64,000 nt of DNA, from positions 1 through 64,000 of the forward strand of contig JAHLMK010000033.1 in the NCBI GenBank assembly GCA_019915135.1, read 5' to 3'. A program made the position numbers and the translations under genes. The notes beneath the pieces were generated by a model. That model saw nothing but the letters and a program-made list of their open reading frames with translations. It was not told where the DNA came from and searched no databases. Positions 46,001 to 51,195 of the stretch are shown piece after piece. Source of the DNA: Strobilurus pachycystidiatus. Its lineage: Eukaryota > Basidiomycota > Agaricomycetes > Agaricales > Physalacriaceae. Each line of letters opens with the position of its first letter. Positions within the stretch are counted from its first letter, which is position 1.

Positions 46001-47883
46001 TCTTGTTATCAGATAACTAAAGTCGGAAAAGACGAGTGTCGCTGAATCATTTTTAGAATGAAGGTTCACTTTCGTTGAACTGAAATAAATAGCTAAAGTT
46101 CGGTATAGAGTATTAATATGTATTCCGTTTATACATGTTTTCCCCATTCCCATACAACCTTCAGAATAAGCTTCGTTGAACTTACCCTCTGTATTTGTAC
46201 CGGCATGCAGAAAGATAGAACTTTCCGAATCACTCCATGCAAATGATATGAGGTCATTAACAAAAACACGACTGCGTCGTAAGAATCCCCCAACTAAACC
46301 AGGCATACAAAACCCCTAATCTTTCGATAAGGGCTGGACTATCTCTTTAACCTTTCAACCTGCGAAGTTTGAGTTATGAACAAACTCCTACACTGTAAAA
46401 TTGAAAGGATATCTTGCGTATAGTCTCTGAGGATCCCGCTAGTCATATTGTCTATAATATACTAATAAAAACATTTTAGGTAATGTAATAATCGGTTTCC
46501 TGCTGATTGTCTAATTTTTAAAGATGTTACTGCCATTTTACTACGAGGTACATTAAAAATGACGAAGTAGGGCTAGTTTTTAAAACTCTAAAGATATTCC
46601 AGCATACAGCAGGATAAAAATGATAAGTTACCTTATCATCCGGCCATGCGCTAATCTTAAAGATTTATTAATGTAATTTTTCATTTTCCTCTGTATAGTT
46701 TAGTTTTATTAATATATAAGCGTATAGTTCCTCTATCTCCTTTAACCTCCTTAGCAAATTGAGAGATACTATTAAATTCTCTATTTAAAGAAGGATTTGT
46801 AATATTTTCTACATATAATTTCTTACTTGTAGATTGAATACTTTTTTGAGTATATCTTTGCTCTTTAATTAAATTTATTAATTCATTTAAATTAATAATA
46901 GATTCATATACAAAATCACTTATGGGTTCTAAACTAAACATAAATCTATTTAAGTAAAGATAACCTTCATATAAACAATCATTTAAAGTACGATGATCTA
47001 TATTAATATTATCATAAGCAAACTGTTTACTATCGAAAATAAAAATCAAAGTTTTAGTGCTAGTATCATAAACATAAAAAACTTGTCCTCTAAGTTTACG
47101 TAATTTAATTCTAGCCTCCTCAGACATTGGTAAATGAAAACCTGATCTAGGTATAGTTTCAATATTAAGTAAACTTTCTTTAGAAAAAGAATCTATAAAA
47201 TATTTTTCTAATTTAAAAAGATCATCTATAGAGGCATTATCATCTAATATATATAAAGATAATTTAACATCTTTAAATCCATATTTATTGAAATATCTTA
47301 AAACTCTTCTGTCTGCTTTAGATAAAATAGAGGGGTAGAAATAAGAGCAAACTCGACTATATAAGTTTATACTACTTCCTACATAATATATGTTTTTGTT
47401 TAATATTTCAAAAACATAAACACCTTTTTTATTTTTAGCATATTCTGCTATTGATTTTCTATTATCAAAAGGATTATTAATAAAATATGAATTTGTATTT
47501 AAAAATTTATCCCTCCCCTTAAGGGAGGAGGCAGTAGATAGAGTAGAAAAACATGTCACTTTTATGGATTTAGGTTTAAATTGAAATGGAGAAAAATTAG
47601 TACTAACTTTTTGAAACTTTACATTATTATTTTTAAATCGTATAAGATTGGTTTTTTTTTTATATCGCAATAAGTTGACCATAAAGAAAATCATTATAAA
47701 AGCGTGAGCAGAAATGATCACGTTAAACAGTTGATGATCTCCCGATAAGAATTGTACTCCTGGTGAAGATAATTCTAAACGGATCATAACTGAAAATGCT
47801 GTTCCAATCATACCAGCAAAAACAGCAAATACTAAGTATAAGGTTCCAATTTCTTTAGCATTGGTAGAGTTGAACCAATTCAT
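10047..47883 (-). CDS. cox1: Cytochrome c oxidase subunit 1, 23 exons, 22 introns
   Basis: Catalytic core subunit of respiratory complex IV in the inner membrane. Exons (minus strand, approximate at ambiguous borders): 47883-47678, 46307-46283, 43361-43359, 41623-41588, 40320-40316, 38902-38798, 37329-37233, 36082-35951, 34056-33963, 29327-29317, 28205-28195, 26180-26091, 24671-24593, 23493-23468, 22192-22148, 20992-20934, 18932-18903, 16867-16818, 15487-15470, 15017-14881, 13543-13525, 11561-11538, 10328-10047. They sum to 1584 bases, exactly 528 codons, and join in frame to the family consensus: [82 protein letters not shown] (here AMHD), GLAGMPRR. Heme and copper ligands in HPEV, HH and HFH are present. 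ATG start, TAA stop, and several TGA Trp codons. Confidence 0.95.
10329..11537 (-). other. cox1 intron I22, group I (CAACGACTAA-type core)
   Basis: After GLAG. R (GTTCAACGACTAACAGG) ~10530, S (AAGACATAGTCTGAACC) ~10432; ends ...AAATTG before ATG CCA AGA. Core like I4. Confidence 0.84.
10716..11537 (-). CDS. GIY-YIG family endonuclease (I22)
   Basis: 273 codons in frame with exon 22. Start of the nuclease domain is divergent: '[20 protein letters not shown]' (near 11360-11290), so the GIY strand is IIY while YVG is kept; Arg in 'STRLLSYW'; Glu in '[11 protein letters not shown]'. C-terminal NUMOD3-type helices ([34 protein letters not shown]) and a final DNA-binding module ([18 protein letters not shown]). 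Probably active; the altered GIY may matter. Confidence 0.83.
11750..12995 (-). pseudogene. GIY-YIG endonuclease (I21) broken by a GC-rich insert and a stop
   Basis: ATG start at 12995. Nuclease domain '[21 protein letters not shown]' (near 12845-12780) with Arg in 'RRMYEYISV' and Glu in 'LIKEQHYL'. The frame enters a GC-rich block (about 12265-12355, including TACGGGGCCCC units and a 10-base C run) and after it stops at 12240. The expected C-terminal sequence resumes one frame over ([24 protein letters not shown]), has one TAA, and then gives the DNA-binding tail '[25 protein letters not shown]' to 11750. The C-run length is a possible assembly error, but the insert itself is clear. Confidence 0.75.
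12265..12355. repeat. GC-rich insert inside I21 endonuclease
   Basis: GC-rich block with a C run, three TACGGGGCCCC-like units, and a CCCTTTTATGGGAGGGG arm; shares its units with 17384-17420. Confidence 0.85.
13544..14880 (-). other. cox1 intron I20, group I
   Basis: Between GGG GT and T AAT CTT. Frame first, then P ~13872, Q ~13805, R (TTCTTAGAGACTAAATG) ~13765, S (ATTTAAGATATAGTCC) ~13693; ends ...AATTAG. Confidence 0.86.
13926..14879 (-). CDS. GIY-YIG homing endonuclease (I20)
   Basis: 317 codons in frame with exon 20. A Lys/Arg/Ser-rich linker of about 95 residues precedes the nuclease domain '[20 protein letters not shown]' (near 14590-14530), Arg in 'KKRMGSHFF', Glu in 'AKLEEKWINYY'. 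Then '[25 protein letters not shown]' (NUMOD3-like helix repeats) and a final '[17 protein letters not shown]' module. All expected residues present. Probable active intron-homing enzyme. Confidence 0.88.
15018..15469 (-). other. cox1 intron I19, group I, no reading frame
   Basis: 452 bases, the shortest intron. After TYYVVA. P ~15418, Q (ATAATCAGCAGAATAC) ~15325, R (ATTCTCAGAGACTATACG) ~15303, S (AAAGATATAGTCCGC) ~15060; ends ...TTTAGG before CAT TTC. No endonuclease gene or relic seen. Confidence 0.86.
15488..16817 (-). other. cox1 intron I18, group I
   Basis: After AMHD. Frame first, then a GC-rich insert block (15620-15920), R (GATCCGTAGAGACTAAACG) ~15588 and S (AATTATAGTCCGATCC) ~15525. 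Exon joining requires the intron to end ...GTATTA, not G. Confidence 0.78.
16008..16817 (-). CDS. LAGLIDADG endonuclease (I18)
   Basis: 269 codons in frame with exon 18. Motifs '[14 protein letters not shown]' (near 16720) and '[14 protein letters not shown]' (near 16300); catalytic acids E/D present. Compact compared with other family members here. The last codons include TGA Trp (NIWKDSI). Appears intact. Confidence 0.86.
16896..18218 (-). pseudogene. GIY-YIG endonuclease (I17) cut by a GC-rich insert with one stop
   Basis: A 440-codon frame with exactly one stop, TAG at 17400-17402. The stop is inside a GC-rich tandem (three copies of a TACGGGGCCCC-like unit, 17384-17420). The reading frame is the same on both sides. 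GIY-YIG domain '[20 protein letters not shown]' (near 17805-17750), Glu in 'KETFWINQL'. C-terminal NUMOD parts '[16 protein letters not shown]', '[26 protein letters not shown]' and so on continue to 16896. Without the insert, SKTL would join directly to an ENSFFRKNHS-like stretch. Truncated product ends just after the nuclease domain. Confidence 0.8.
17384..17420. repeat. GC-rich tandem insert in I17 endonuclease
   Basis: Three near-copies of CCCCTACGGGG in the middle of an otherwise A/T-rich gene; the same unit recurs at 12283-12320 in the I21 endonuclease. Confidence 0.88.
18933..20933 (-). other. cox1 intron I16, group I
   Basis: Between GGA T and TA GTC. P ~20873, Q ~20803, R (TTCTTCAGAGATTATACG) ~20782, then a GC-rich insert (20400-20580), S (AAGATATAATCCTATC) ~20258, frame after S. 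P7 shows a matched change (GATTA/TAATC) from the common GACTA/TAGTC. Confidence 0.83.
18970..20259 (-). CDS. GIY-YIG homing endonuclease (I16)
   Basis: Open frame of 429 codons after S; no ATG near its start, so translation start is unknown. GIY-YIG domain '[20 protein letters not shown]' (near 19880-19820) with Arg in 'GRLARYFHN' and Glu in 'DEREQFWINLL'. The C-terminal half has two or three NUMOD-type repeats ([25 protein letters not shown] and [25 protein letters not shown]). Active-site residues are present. Very A/T-rich. Looks intact. Confidence 0.86.
20993..22147 (-). other. cox1 intron I15, group I
   Basis: After KIFSWL. Frame first, then R (GCGTAGAGACTAGACG) ~21185 and S (AAGGAATAGTCCAA) ~21120; ends ...ACCTTG. 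Confidence 0.83.
21295..22146 (-). CDS. LAGLIDADG (type 2) endonuclease (I15)
   Basis: 283 codons in frame with exon 15. Helices '[13 protein letters not shown]' (near 21895) and '[16 protein letters not shown]' (near 21565), both acids present. Tail '[17 protein letters not shown]' resembles that of I7. The frame stays open with ordinary codons, so it is probably functional. It lies between the 5' exon and the core strands. Confidence 0.87.
   Translation of the reverse strand, partial: SYSFSKNNMANQIYLNVLENFNFYNANLLTVFPRSNKFYLPENTHCKSLVLYGTNLSSSVNYPKYSSIVKYMVGIPNNILFPLIGILLSDGCITINNSSKLLRVEKYPKTVGARFRFKQTIKRSDYLFHVFSLISHYCISYPFLVKARVNRKDFLAIEIVSRSLPCFLVLYHKFYFKGKKIVPLDFYDLITYEGLAHWIMGDGSFVKGGGLYLQTQSFTIKECVFIINVFYIKFGIITTIHYQRGLPVLYLSVRSIKLIYPHIQKYIIPSMLYKFRYKLLLNS
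22193..23467 (-). other. cox1 intron I14, group II with a LAGLIDADG gene
   Basis: Begins GTGCGCC (group II consensus GUGYG) after GCT GCA AC, and ends ...TTCAC before A ATG GTG. Domain V-like hairpin at about 22320-22280 (AAAGCCGTATGATGG...CACGTACGGTTT). No group I R or S strand found. Confidence 0.75.
22693..23466 (-). CDS. LAGLIDADG (type 2) protein in group II intron I14
   Basis: 257 codons continuing in frame from exon 14 (ACG TGC GCC...). Helices '[14 protein letters not shown]' (near 23255) and '[15 protein letters not shown]' (near 22940), both with D. The relation to I7, I15 and rnl intron 1 proteins is clear. It ends about 370 bases before domain V, so the rest of the ribozyme (domains I-IV) must be packed after it and the gene lies near the 5' end, unlike the usual domain IV position. 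Group II introns with LAGLIDADG genes are known, mainly from rRNA genes. Confidence 0.83.
23494..24592 (-). other. cox1 intron I13, group I
   Basis: After GLDVD. P ~24500, Q (GGACAATCAGTAGG) ~24418, R (GATCCTCAGAGACAAGC) ~23600, S (GATACTGTCCAAATT) ~23540. The protein frame runs through P, Q and R. Ends ...ATCAG. Confidence 0.86.
23570..24592 (-). CDS. LAGLIDADG endonuclease/maturase (I13)
   Basis: 340 codons from exon 13 without a break; its last residues ([12 protein letters not shown]) are encoded by the R strand, so the gene sits between Q and R rather than in P8. Motifs '[14 protein letters not shown]' (near 24270) and '[15 protein letters not shown]' (near 23965). Middle '[20 protein letters not shown]' is close to the I11 protein. 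TGA Trp codons occur. Appears intact. Confidence 0.87.
24705..25730 (-). CDS. LAGLIDADG endonuclease with Ala-Ser repeat N-terminus (I12)
   Basis: Free-standing open frame of 341 codons after the S strand. No ATG at the open end. A (GCTTCT)n microsatellite at about 25640-25690 encodes an (Ala-Ser)n run and is probably outside the folded enzyme. Then motifs '[14 protein letters not shown]' (near 25550; the usual acid-Gly is Glu-Ser here) and '[15 protein letters not shown]' (near 25075). Same family as the nad4-intron and rnl-intron-2 enzymes ([18 protein letters not shown] tail). The altered first motif might reduce cutting. Confidence 0.82.
25640..25692. repeat. Hexamer microsatellite (GAAGCA)n
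   Basis: About seven copies of GAAGCA preceded by GAAGAA units; on the coding strand TCTGCT, read as Ser-Ala. Confidence 0.93.
26290..27000 (-). pseudogene. Decayed LAGLIDADG gene between R and S of I11
   Basis: Many stops and shifts, but family words survive: '[11 protein letters not shown]', '[18 protein letters not shown]', 'IKVLNRK', '[26 protein letters not shown]'. It looks like a relative of the I11/I13 endonuclease that once lived in the P8 loop and has been eroded, while the upstream intact gene took its place. Confidence 0.65.
27252..28193 (-). CDS. LAGLIDADG endonuclease (I11)
   Basis: 313 codons in frame with the 11-base exon 11. Hydrophobic start ([16 protein letters not shown]), then motifs '[14 protein letters not shown]' (near 27995) and '[15 protein letters not shown]' (near 27660). 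Catalytic acids D and D. Middle part '[19 protein letters not shown]' is shared with the I13 protein. C-terminal '[15 protein letters not shown]' is typical. It sits upstream of the intron core. Appears intact. Confidence 0.88.
28206..29316 (-). other. cox1 intron I10, group I
   Basis: Between FFG and HPEV. P ~29262, Q (GACAATCAGCCGG) ~29170, R (CCTCAGAGACTACACG) ~29122, S (GAAGATATAGTCC) ~28230. The exon joining requires the intron to end ...TTGAAA, not G. Confidence 0.8.
28378..29316 (-). CDS. LAGLIDADG endonuclease (I10) with unusual codon use
   Basis: 312 codons in frame with the 11-base exon 10, passing through P, Q and R. Motifs '[15 protein letters not shown]' (near 29070) and '[15 protein letters not shown]' (near 28745), acids present. 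Between them '[23 protein letters not shown]', a pattern I associate with a family shared with green algal and plant organelle introns (memory only). Codon choice differs from its neighbours: many CGN arginines and G/C third positions. That suggests fairly recent arrival from another genome. Confidence 0.86.
29576..29699 (-). repeat. 124-base direct repeat, copy A (group I core-like)
   Basis: Second copy, after the unknown frame's stop and about 250 bases before exon 10. Same R-like and S-like strands as copy B. Downstream of both copies a weaker similarity continues (CACAAGG...CTATGAT). Confidence 0.93.
29747..31345 (-). CDS. Unknown protein of about 500 residues inside I9, bracketed by direct repeats
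   Basis: Open frame of 532 codons (31345 to stop at 29747; 497 codons from a TTG at 31240) with TGA Trp codons at 30687-ish, 30234-ish and 29808-ish. No ATG in the N-terminal part, so the start is unclear. N-terminal 130 residues: two or three hydrophobic segments ([53 protein letters not shown]). The rest is soluble and normal in composition, with runs such as [38 protein letters not shown] and [15 protein letters not shown]. No LAGLIDADG, GIY-YIG, HNH, RT or polymerase motif is seen. Codon use is less A/T-biased than in the surrounding introns. I do not recognise it. Membrane-anchored by prediction. Confidence 0.65.
31446..31482. repeat. Hairpin with A/T arms in I9
   Basis: A7-TTGAATCAC, five-base loop, GTGATTCAA-T7; perfect 16-base stem, with GC-rich TGCCGGCA words on the left side. 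Confidence 0.85.
31666..31789 (-). repeat. 124-base direct repeat, copy B (group I core-like)
   Basis: Differs from 29576-29699 at 3 of 124 positions. On the minus strand it contains R-like ACAGACTGGGTCACTGG and S-like AATGTACAGTCGG, which can pair as P7 (GACTG/CAGTC). Lies just upstream of the unknown frame. Confidence 0.93.
33025..33962 (-). pseudogene. LAGLIDADG endonuclease (I9) with three in-frame TAA stops
   Basis: In frame from exon 9 for about 312 codons but interrupted by TAA at 33859-33861, 33826-33828 and 33262-33264; no frameshift. Motifs '[14 protein letters not shown]' (near 33795) and '[14 protein letters not shown]' (near 33415) are intact, as are the C-terminal conserved parts (HEINWSFRVNGL, LLWKEIHKAL). 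It matches the well-known fungal cox1 family with 'EFLxWxIGFxEGxGSF'. All three stops are TAA. Recent loss by point mutation is the simplest reading; readthrough or editing would be needed for function. Confidence 0.8.
34159..34440 (-). pseudogene. Decayed second LAGLIDADG gene in I8
   Basis: After the S strand a fragment reads [23 protein letters not shown]..., where the stop is TAA (34390-34392) at the place where this family has Trp (usually TGA here). Only one motif and about 75 following residues are recognisable, and the rest is lost. It is a relic of a second endonuclease in the same intron. Confidence 0.65.
34904..35950 (-). CDS. LAGLIDADG endonuclease (I8), in frame from exon 8
   Basis: 348 intron-encoded codons, open from exon 8 through P, Q and R. 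Motifs '[14 protein letters not shown]' (near 35715) and '[14 protein letters not shown]' (near 35350), both with acids. Between them is the '[26 protein letters not shown]' pattern usual for this family. C-terminal half ends ...[20 protein letters not shown]. It lies between R and S (P8 loop). Appears intact; probable intron-homing enzyme or maturase. Confidence 0.87.
36083..37232 (-). other. cox1 intron I7, group I
   Basis: After SSLLG. P ~37133, Q ~37015, R (AGCTCAGAGACTATACG, ~36990), S (AAATAAAGTCCAATT, ~36940). Reading frame follows S. Confidence 0.86.
36108..36965 (-). CDS. LAGLIDADG (type 2) endonuclease (I7)
   Basis: Open frame of 285 codons after the S strand, not fused to the exon. 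No ATG near the open end, so the start is unknown (non-AUG or inside). LAGLIDADG_2 helices: '[15 protein letters not shown]' (near 36695-36660) and '[17 protein letters not shown]' (near 36385-36345), with acid residues D and D. The C-terminal '[14 protein letters not shown]' matches the I15 protein '[13 protein letters not shown]'. The stop lies only 25 bases before exon 8. Confidence 0.83.
37330..38797 (-). other. cox1 intron I6, group I
   Basis: Follows GTGWTV. P (GAGTTATATGCTG) is directly at the 5' end, Q (GGACAATCCGCC) ~38560, R (TCATCAGAGACTAAACG) ~38520, S (GGAATAGTCCGATCC) ~37407. The endonuclease frame runs through P, Q and R. Confidence 0.87.
37606..38796 (-). CDS. LAGLIDADG endonuclease/maturase (I6), in frame from exon 6
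   Basis: 396 intron-encoded codons open directly from exon 6 through the P, Q and R core strands (RGQSAWVRKT...GGSSETKRR). LAGLIDADG motifs: '[14 protein letters not shown]' (near 38435) and '[14 protein letters not shown]' (near 37995). The layout, the core-encoded 'SSET' peptide and the C-terminal '[12 protein letters not shown]' match the yeast aI4/bI4 maturase-endonuclease family as I remember it. Catalytic acids are present. It probably helps I6 splice and/or cuts intronless cox1. Confidence 0.9.
38903..40315 (-). other. cox1 intron I5, group I
   Basis: Between ATG GC and A TTC (DMAF). P ~39275, Q ~39128, R (GATCCTCAGAGACTTTA, ~39095), S (AAGACATAGTCCAAATAGG, ~38937). Confidence 0.84.
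39322..40317 (-). CDS. LAGLIDADG homing endonuclease (I5)
   Basis: About 331 codons in frame with the 5-base exon 5. Motifs '[15 protein letters not shown]' (near 40085) and '[14 protein letters not shown]' (near 39750), both with acids. C-terminal half '[21 protein letters not shown]' is the usual LAGLIDADG_1 tail. Very A/T-rich codon use (mostly AAA, AAT, TTA, ATT), like I3 and I8. Appears intact. Confidence 0.88.
40321..41587 (-). other. cox1 intron I4, group I (CAACGACTAA-type core)
   Basis: Follows SPD. R is GTTCAACGACTAACTGG (~40450), S is AATAGTCTGAACC (~40383); ends ...AGCTTG before the 5-base exon ATGGC. Core resembles I22, not the TCAGAGACTA type of most other introns. Confidence 0.83.
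40691..41587 (-). CDS. LAGLIDADG homing endonuclease (I4)
   Basis: 298 intron-encoded codons in frame with exon 4. Motifs are '[14 protein letters not shown]' (near 41500) and '[14 protein letters not shown]' (near 41145), with catalytic acids D and D. The C-terminal part ([15 protein letters not shown]) is typical of the family. No breaks. It sits upstream of the conserved core strands. Expected role: intron homing or splicing help. Confidence 0.88.
42189..43358 (-). CDS. LAGLIDADG homing endonuclease/maturase (I3)
   Basis: 389 intron-encoded codons in frame with the tiny exon 3. The N-terminus is hydrophobic (residues 5-65), as in fusions that are inserted into the membrane. First motif '[14 protein letters not shown]' near 43090; second '[15 protein letters not shown]' near 42670; both catalytic acids are present. 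The frame includes a perfect hairpin with A/T arms (43201-43248), which is odd in coding DNA. TGA Trp codons occur before the second motif. Likely homing endonuclease and/or maturase of I3. Confidence 0.87.
43201..43248. repeat. Hairpin with A/T arms inside I3 endonuclease
   Basis: A-run plus TAGAAACTTT, six-base loop, AAAGTTTCTA plus T-run; about 20 paired bases. Related hairpins lie at 25846-25880 and 56088-56128. Confidence 0.85.
43362..46282 (-). other. cox1 intron I2, group II
   Basis: Domain V is at about 43436-43404 (GAGCTGTATGCGG...CGTACAGTTC). Domain VI follows, with a bulged-A candidate 8 bases before the predicted 3' end. The predicted 5' end (TTACG...) does not fit the usual GUGYG. 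Confidence 0.85.
43499..46282 (-). CDS. Group II intron reverse transcriptase / maturase / HNH endonuclease (I2)
   Basis: About 927 intron-encoded codons in frame with exon 2, with TGA as Trp. Order: long N-terminal region of unknown fold, then RT fingers and palm ([17 protein letters not shown] near 45000; [21 protein letters not shown] near 44670; catalytic [12 protein letters not shown] near 44490), the maturase X/thumb region ([19 protein letters not shown] near 44110), and a C-terminal HNH zinc-type nuclease (CGHCSKPL, then [17 protein letters not shown] and SWCHKDIH near 43690-43510). Both catalytic centres look intact, so this retroelement may still be able to splice and home. It ends about 60 bases before domain V, as expected for a domain IV gene. 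Confidence 0.93.
46308..47677 (-). other. cox1 intron I1, group I
   Basis: Follows FFMV. Core strands P (GCTGTATGCTGGAA, ~46600), Q (CAATCAGCAGG, ~46500), R (CCTCAGAGACTATACGC, ~46430) and S (GAGATAGTCCAGCC, ~46338) all lie after the reading frame. Confidence 0.88.
46681..47676 (-). CDS. GIY-YIG homing endonuclease fused to cox1 exon 1 (I1)
   Basis: The frame continues without a break from exon 1 (400 codons in all, about 331 intron-encoded), so the protein is made by translation of unspliced RNA and probably processed. GIY-YIG domain: '[20 protein letters not shown]', then Arg in 'YSRVCSYF', with the conserved Glu in 'LEKYFIDSF'. Two C-terminal modular DNA-binding repeats follow ([20 protein letters not shown]... 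and [21 protein letters not shown]...), as in NUMOD-type endonucleases. All key residues look intact. Expected role: cuts intronless cox1 to move the intron. Confidence 0.88.
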   Translation of the reverse strand, partial: NLLRYKKKTNLIRFKNNNVKFQKVSTNFSPFQFKPKSIKVTCFSTLSTASSLKGRDKFLNTNSYFINNPFDNRKSIAEYAKNKKGVYVFEILNKNIYYVGSSINLYSRVCSYFYPSILSKADRRVLRYFNKYGFKDVKLSLYILDDNASIDDLFKLEKYFIDSFSKESLLNIETIPRSGFHLPMSEEARIKLRKLRGQVFYVYDTSTKTLIFIFDSKQFAYDNINIDHRTLNDCLYEGYLYLNRFMFSLEPISDFVYESIINLNELINLIKEQRYTQKSIQSTSKKLYVENITNPSLNREFNSISQFAKEVKGDRGTIRLYINKTKLYRGK

Positions 47884-48278
47884 TAAACTTTTATATCAGA
47901 TAGTAAAAAATAAAAAATAATTAAATTTAATTATTTTTTATTTTATTTAAATTTTAATTTAGACTAAAATTGGCTCTACGTCACATAAACAACAAAAAAA
48001 AAATTTTTTTTTTTTATTTAATTTTTTTTAATTTTATTTTTATTTCATTTTTATTAAATATTTTAATTTTTAATTTAAAATATATCCAAAAAGAAAAAGA
48101 TTTAATAGGGATTTGGTTTTAATTAATCCGTGTGCTAATTTTATTTATTATTTATTATTTAATTTAATGCCGGCAGGAATAATCCAAAAAAAATATCCTT
48201 ATAAATTTTTTGCTTTAGCAGTTAAAAGTTTAAAATAAAAATTATATTATATAACTAAATAATAGAATTTATTTAAGA
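47884..48278. other. Spacer upstream of cox1
   Basis: A/T-rich with long A and T runs; no gene and no recognisable promoter motif. One TGCCGGCA word at about 48168-48175. Confidence 0.6.
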
Positions 48279-48359
48279 AGGAATAAAGAAGATTTGAACT
48301 TCCAAGGTTTTAACCCAGACGTTTAGCAAACGTTTTAACTTACCAATGTCAATTATTCC
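48279..48359 (-). tRNA. trnS: tRNA-Ser (GCU)
   Basis: Acceptor GGAATAA/TTATTCC, anticodon loop TTGCTAA (GCT), long variable arm (CTGGGTTAAAACC...), T-loop GTTCAAAT. Class II tRNA as expected. Confidence 0.93.
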
Positions 48360-49046
48360 TTTAATTATAAATTAAATTTAATTAAATTATTAAAATTTAC
48401 ATATAAAGAATTATAAAAAAAAAATAAATTATTAAAAATTAAAAATAAAAATTATAAGCTACTACATGAACACCAAACATAAAAACATAGACATCCTCTA
48501 CCCCAAAAAAAAAAAAATGGGACAGTCCCCCCCCCCTACGGGGGGGGGGAGTGCCGGCAGCCCTCCCATTTATGGGCTTATGAGCTTAAGGTATTATAGG
48601 ATTATGGGATTATGGGCGTAAGCCCGGCCCTCTCCCGCCATTTATGGGCGGCAGCGGCGGGGGAGGGTGGTCCCCTTCTCCCTCCCATTAATCCCTATTA
48701 TGAGCAGGGGGAGGGGGAGGGTGGGGTAAAAGAAAAAAAATTTTTTTTATTTCAAAAAGCATTAAATAAAATTCTTTCTTTAAGTACGGCAGGGTATGGG
48801 AGGCCCTCCCTATTAGGCAGGACTCACCCGAAAAAAACAAAAAAATTACTAAACTGAAAAATAAAAGTTAAACCTTAACCCAATTTATTTATTTTAATTA
48901 ATTTTTTTAATTTTTATTTTTTAATTTAAGGGGAAAAATATATATTTATTTAATTTATTTAATTATTTATATATTAACTACCAAAGTGAATTTGGTTTAT
49001 ATTAGTACAAAAATTCAATTTTATTTTTTTTTTTTTATTTAAAATT
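48360..49046. other. Spacer with GC-rich palindromic elements
   Basis: Holds GC-rich blocks (about 48520-48740) with CCCATTTATGGG, GTGCCGGCAG and C/G runs. No gene. Confidence 0.7.
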
Positions 49047-49119
49047 TGGAGAAAGATAGATTTGAACTATCATATTTTATATTGCAAATATAACCGATTA
49101 CCAATTATCATATTTCCCC
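49047..49119 (-). tRNA. trnA: tRNA-Ala (UGC)
   Basis: Acceptor GGGGAAA/TTTCTCC (one G-U), anticodon loop TTTGCAA (TGC) with stem TTATA/TATAA, T-arm TATAG-TTCAAATC. Confidence 0.93.
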
Positions 49120-49818
49120 ATAATGTTATTAACAATAATTTATTAATTAAATTTTGTATTTAAAGTGTTTTTTCAAAAACCTCACAGGTTACCTGTTTTA
49201 AATAAAACTAAAAATTTTAAGTATAATTGGTTATAAATCTATTTATTTTTATAATTATTTTTTTTTTTCGCCATCCCACCCTCCGGAGGCCCGTCCAAAA
49301 ATTGGCAGAAATTTGGAGGGCCGGGCTGACGCAGAAGGGCACCCCTTCCCTTAAATGGGAGGGTGCCGCACGTTAGGGAGGGACCCATTTATGGGACCCA
49401 TTTATTTTTTGGAGTAGGGGGAGAGAAGTTGTATAAATTTGAATTACATGGAAATATGGGAGTTCGGTAGCAGGGTAAATTAAATTAAATTTAAATATTT
49501 TTTCCCCTTCCTATAATGTGAGAACCGATTTAATTACTCTTTTTTATTCTCTACATGTACATAGACCTCTGAGTGATAACAGCCAAAAATAAAAATTAGA
49601 CCTGCCGTAAACGTGTACTTTTTTACGGTATAGTTAATGTTAAACAACACATGGTAGTCGATAAGTGACATGTGGATGTGAGAAGGTGGAAAAGGTTAAC
49701 ACGGATAGAAACTATATCTCTATAAATTATAAAAAAGGGGGGGGTCAAGTGAATTGGAAGTGAAGATTTAAATTAAATAATTTTACTCAGTGATAATTAA
49801 AAATAAAATTTACGTATA
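49120..49818. other. Spacer with GC-rich elements
   Basis: GC-rich block 49270-49430 with CCCATTTATGGG and related words; otherwise A/T-rich. No gene seen. Confidence 0.65.
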
Positions 49819-49891
49819 AGCTGATAAAAGGAATTGAACCTTTATTATACCATCATGAAAGGTAGGTTTTAACCAATTAAACTATATTAGC
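49819..49891 (-). tRNA. trnM: tRNA-Met (CAU)
   Basis: Acceptor GCTAATA/TATCAGC (one A-C mismatch), D-arm GTTT...AAAC, anticodon loop TTCATGA (CAT), T-arm AAAGG-TTCAATT-CCTTT. Confidence 0.9.
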
Positions 49892-51195
49892 TTATATTAA
49901 TTAAAAATAAAAATTAAAAAATTAATTAAAAAAAGTAATAATAAATTAAAATTTTATACCTTTATGTTGACCTAGCCATACTTATTAGATTATCATAATT
50001 AATTAAAGGAAAAAATGTTAATTTAATTTAAAATGAGATAATTTTATTCTATTAATGGCTCCTTTTTTTTTCTAAAAATAAAATTCCCCTACCTTAGCCC
50101 CTTTCGTTGCCCAAATTTTAGAAAAGAAACCACATTTGGTTTGAACTATAAAAACTCCCAACCCCTTTACTGTTTTAGAGTTTTACAACAATTTTGTCCC
50201 CTCCACCCAAACCCTCCTATTTTTGGGATGATACCAATCCCCCCCCCCCCCCCCCCCCCCTCCCATAATTGGGAGGGAGGTACGGTCCCCCAATTTAAGG
50301 GTTGCGCAAGCCCGACCCATTTTGGGAGGGTGGGAGGGACCCATTTATGGGGGTTATAAAATTTACAATAGTATTTGTGATCAATTTTTTGCCGGCATCT
50401 CGTTTAATTTATAGTTACTTAATTAGGTATAAGCTGAGTACAGGAGACACCCTTTCCAAGGCCATTAGAGTTTATTGGCACTATCGTATCTACGTAAACG
50501 GGACGGTTAGTAAAGACAATTTTACCCTTTTTTATCATAAATTAGTGGTTAAAATTTAATTTTATTTGAAATTATTATTTAATTAATTATTTAATTATAT
50601 TTATATTATATAATTATATTGTTTTTTATTTTATTTATTTTTATTATTTATTTTTATTTTTTATTGTTTATTTTTATTTAATTTAATTGAATTATTTTTT
50701 TATTATTTATTTATAGTTAATTTTTTTTTTTATATTATTTATTTTATTTAATAAAGTAATTAATTAAAATTTTTTTAGTATGTATTATAAATTTAATAAA
50801 GTAATTAATTAAAATTTTTTTATTTCCTTTTACTTTAAATTACACCGCTCTACCTTAATGAATGAACGGTCCCCTTCTTCCATTCCATTCCATTCCATTC
50901 ATTTATGGGAGAGCGGGAGGGGAGGGTAAATATTGCACTGTGGTATGGAATTAAAAAGAAACAATATTTGTGGAAAAATTGGTTCACCTCCTATTACCAT
51001 TTGTGTAGAACAGTCACTGATACTGGTACTGGCACTGTACTGGTACGGCCTAAATGAAATTTTTTCTTAAATTTTTTTTAGACAGGAGTAATTTTTTGTC
51101 GGCAACCACGTAGAAAAATGAAGTTAAATATTTTTGATTATAAACCATAACAAGGAAAAATAAATTGTAAAGGGTTATAACATAAACGTTAAAAG
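49892..51195. other. Spacer with GC-rich elements and repeats
   Basis: Contains a long C run (50241-50260), CCCATTTATGGG-like arms (50340), a short direct repeat (about 50755-50780 and 50797-50822, AAAGTAATTAATTAAAATTT), and a GC-rich block near 50880-50935. No gene seen. Confidence 0.6.

Noticed and set aside
48612..48857. Plus-strand 81-codon frame rich in Gly/Pro
   Set aside because: Made of GC-rich palindromic elements; no protein features.
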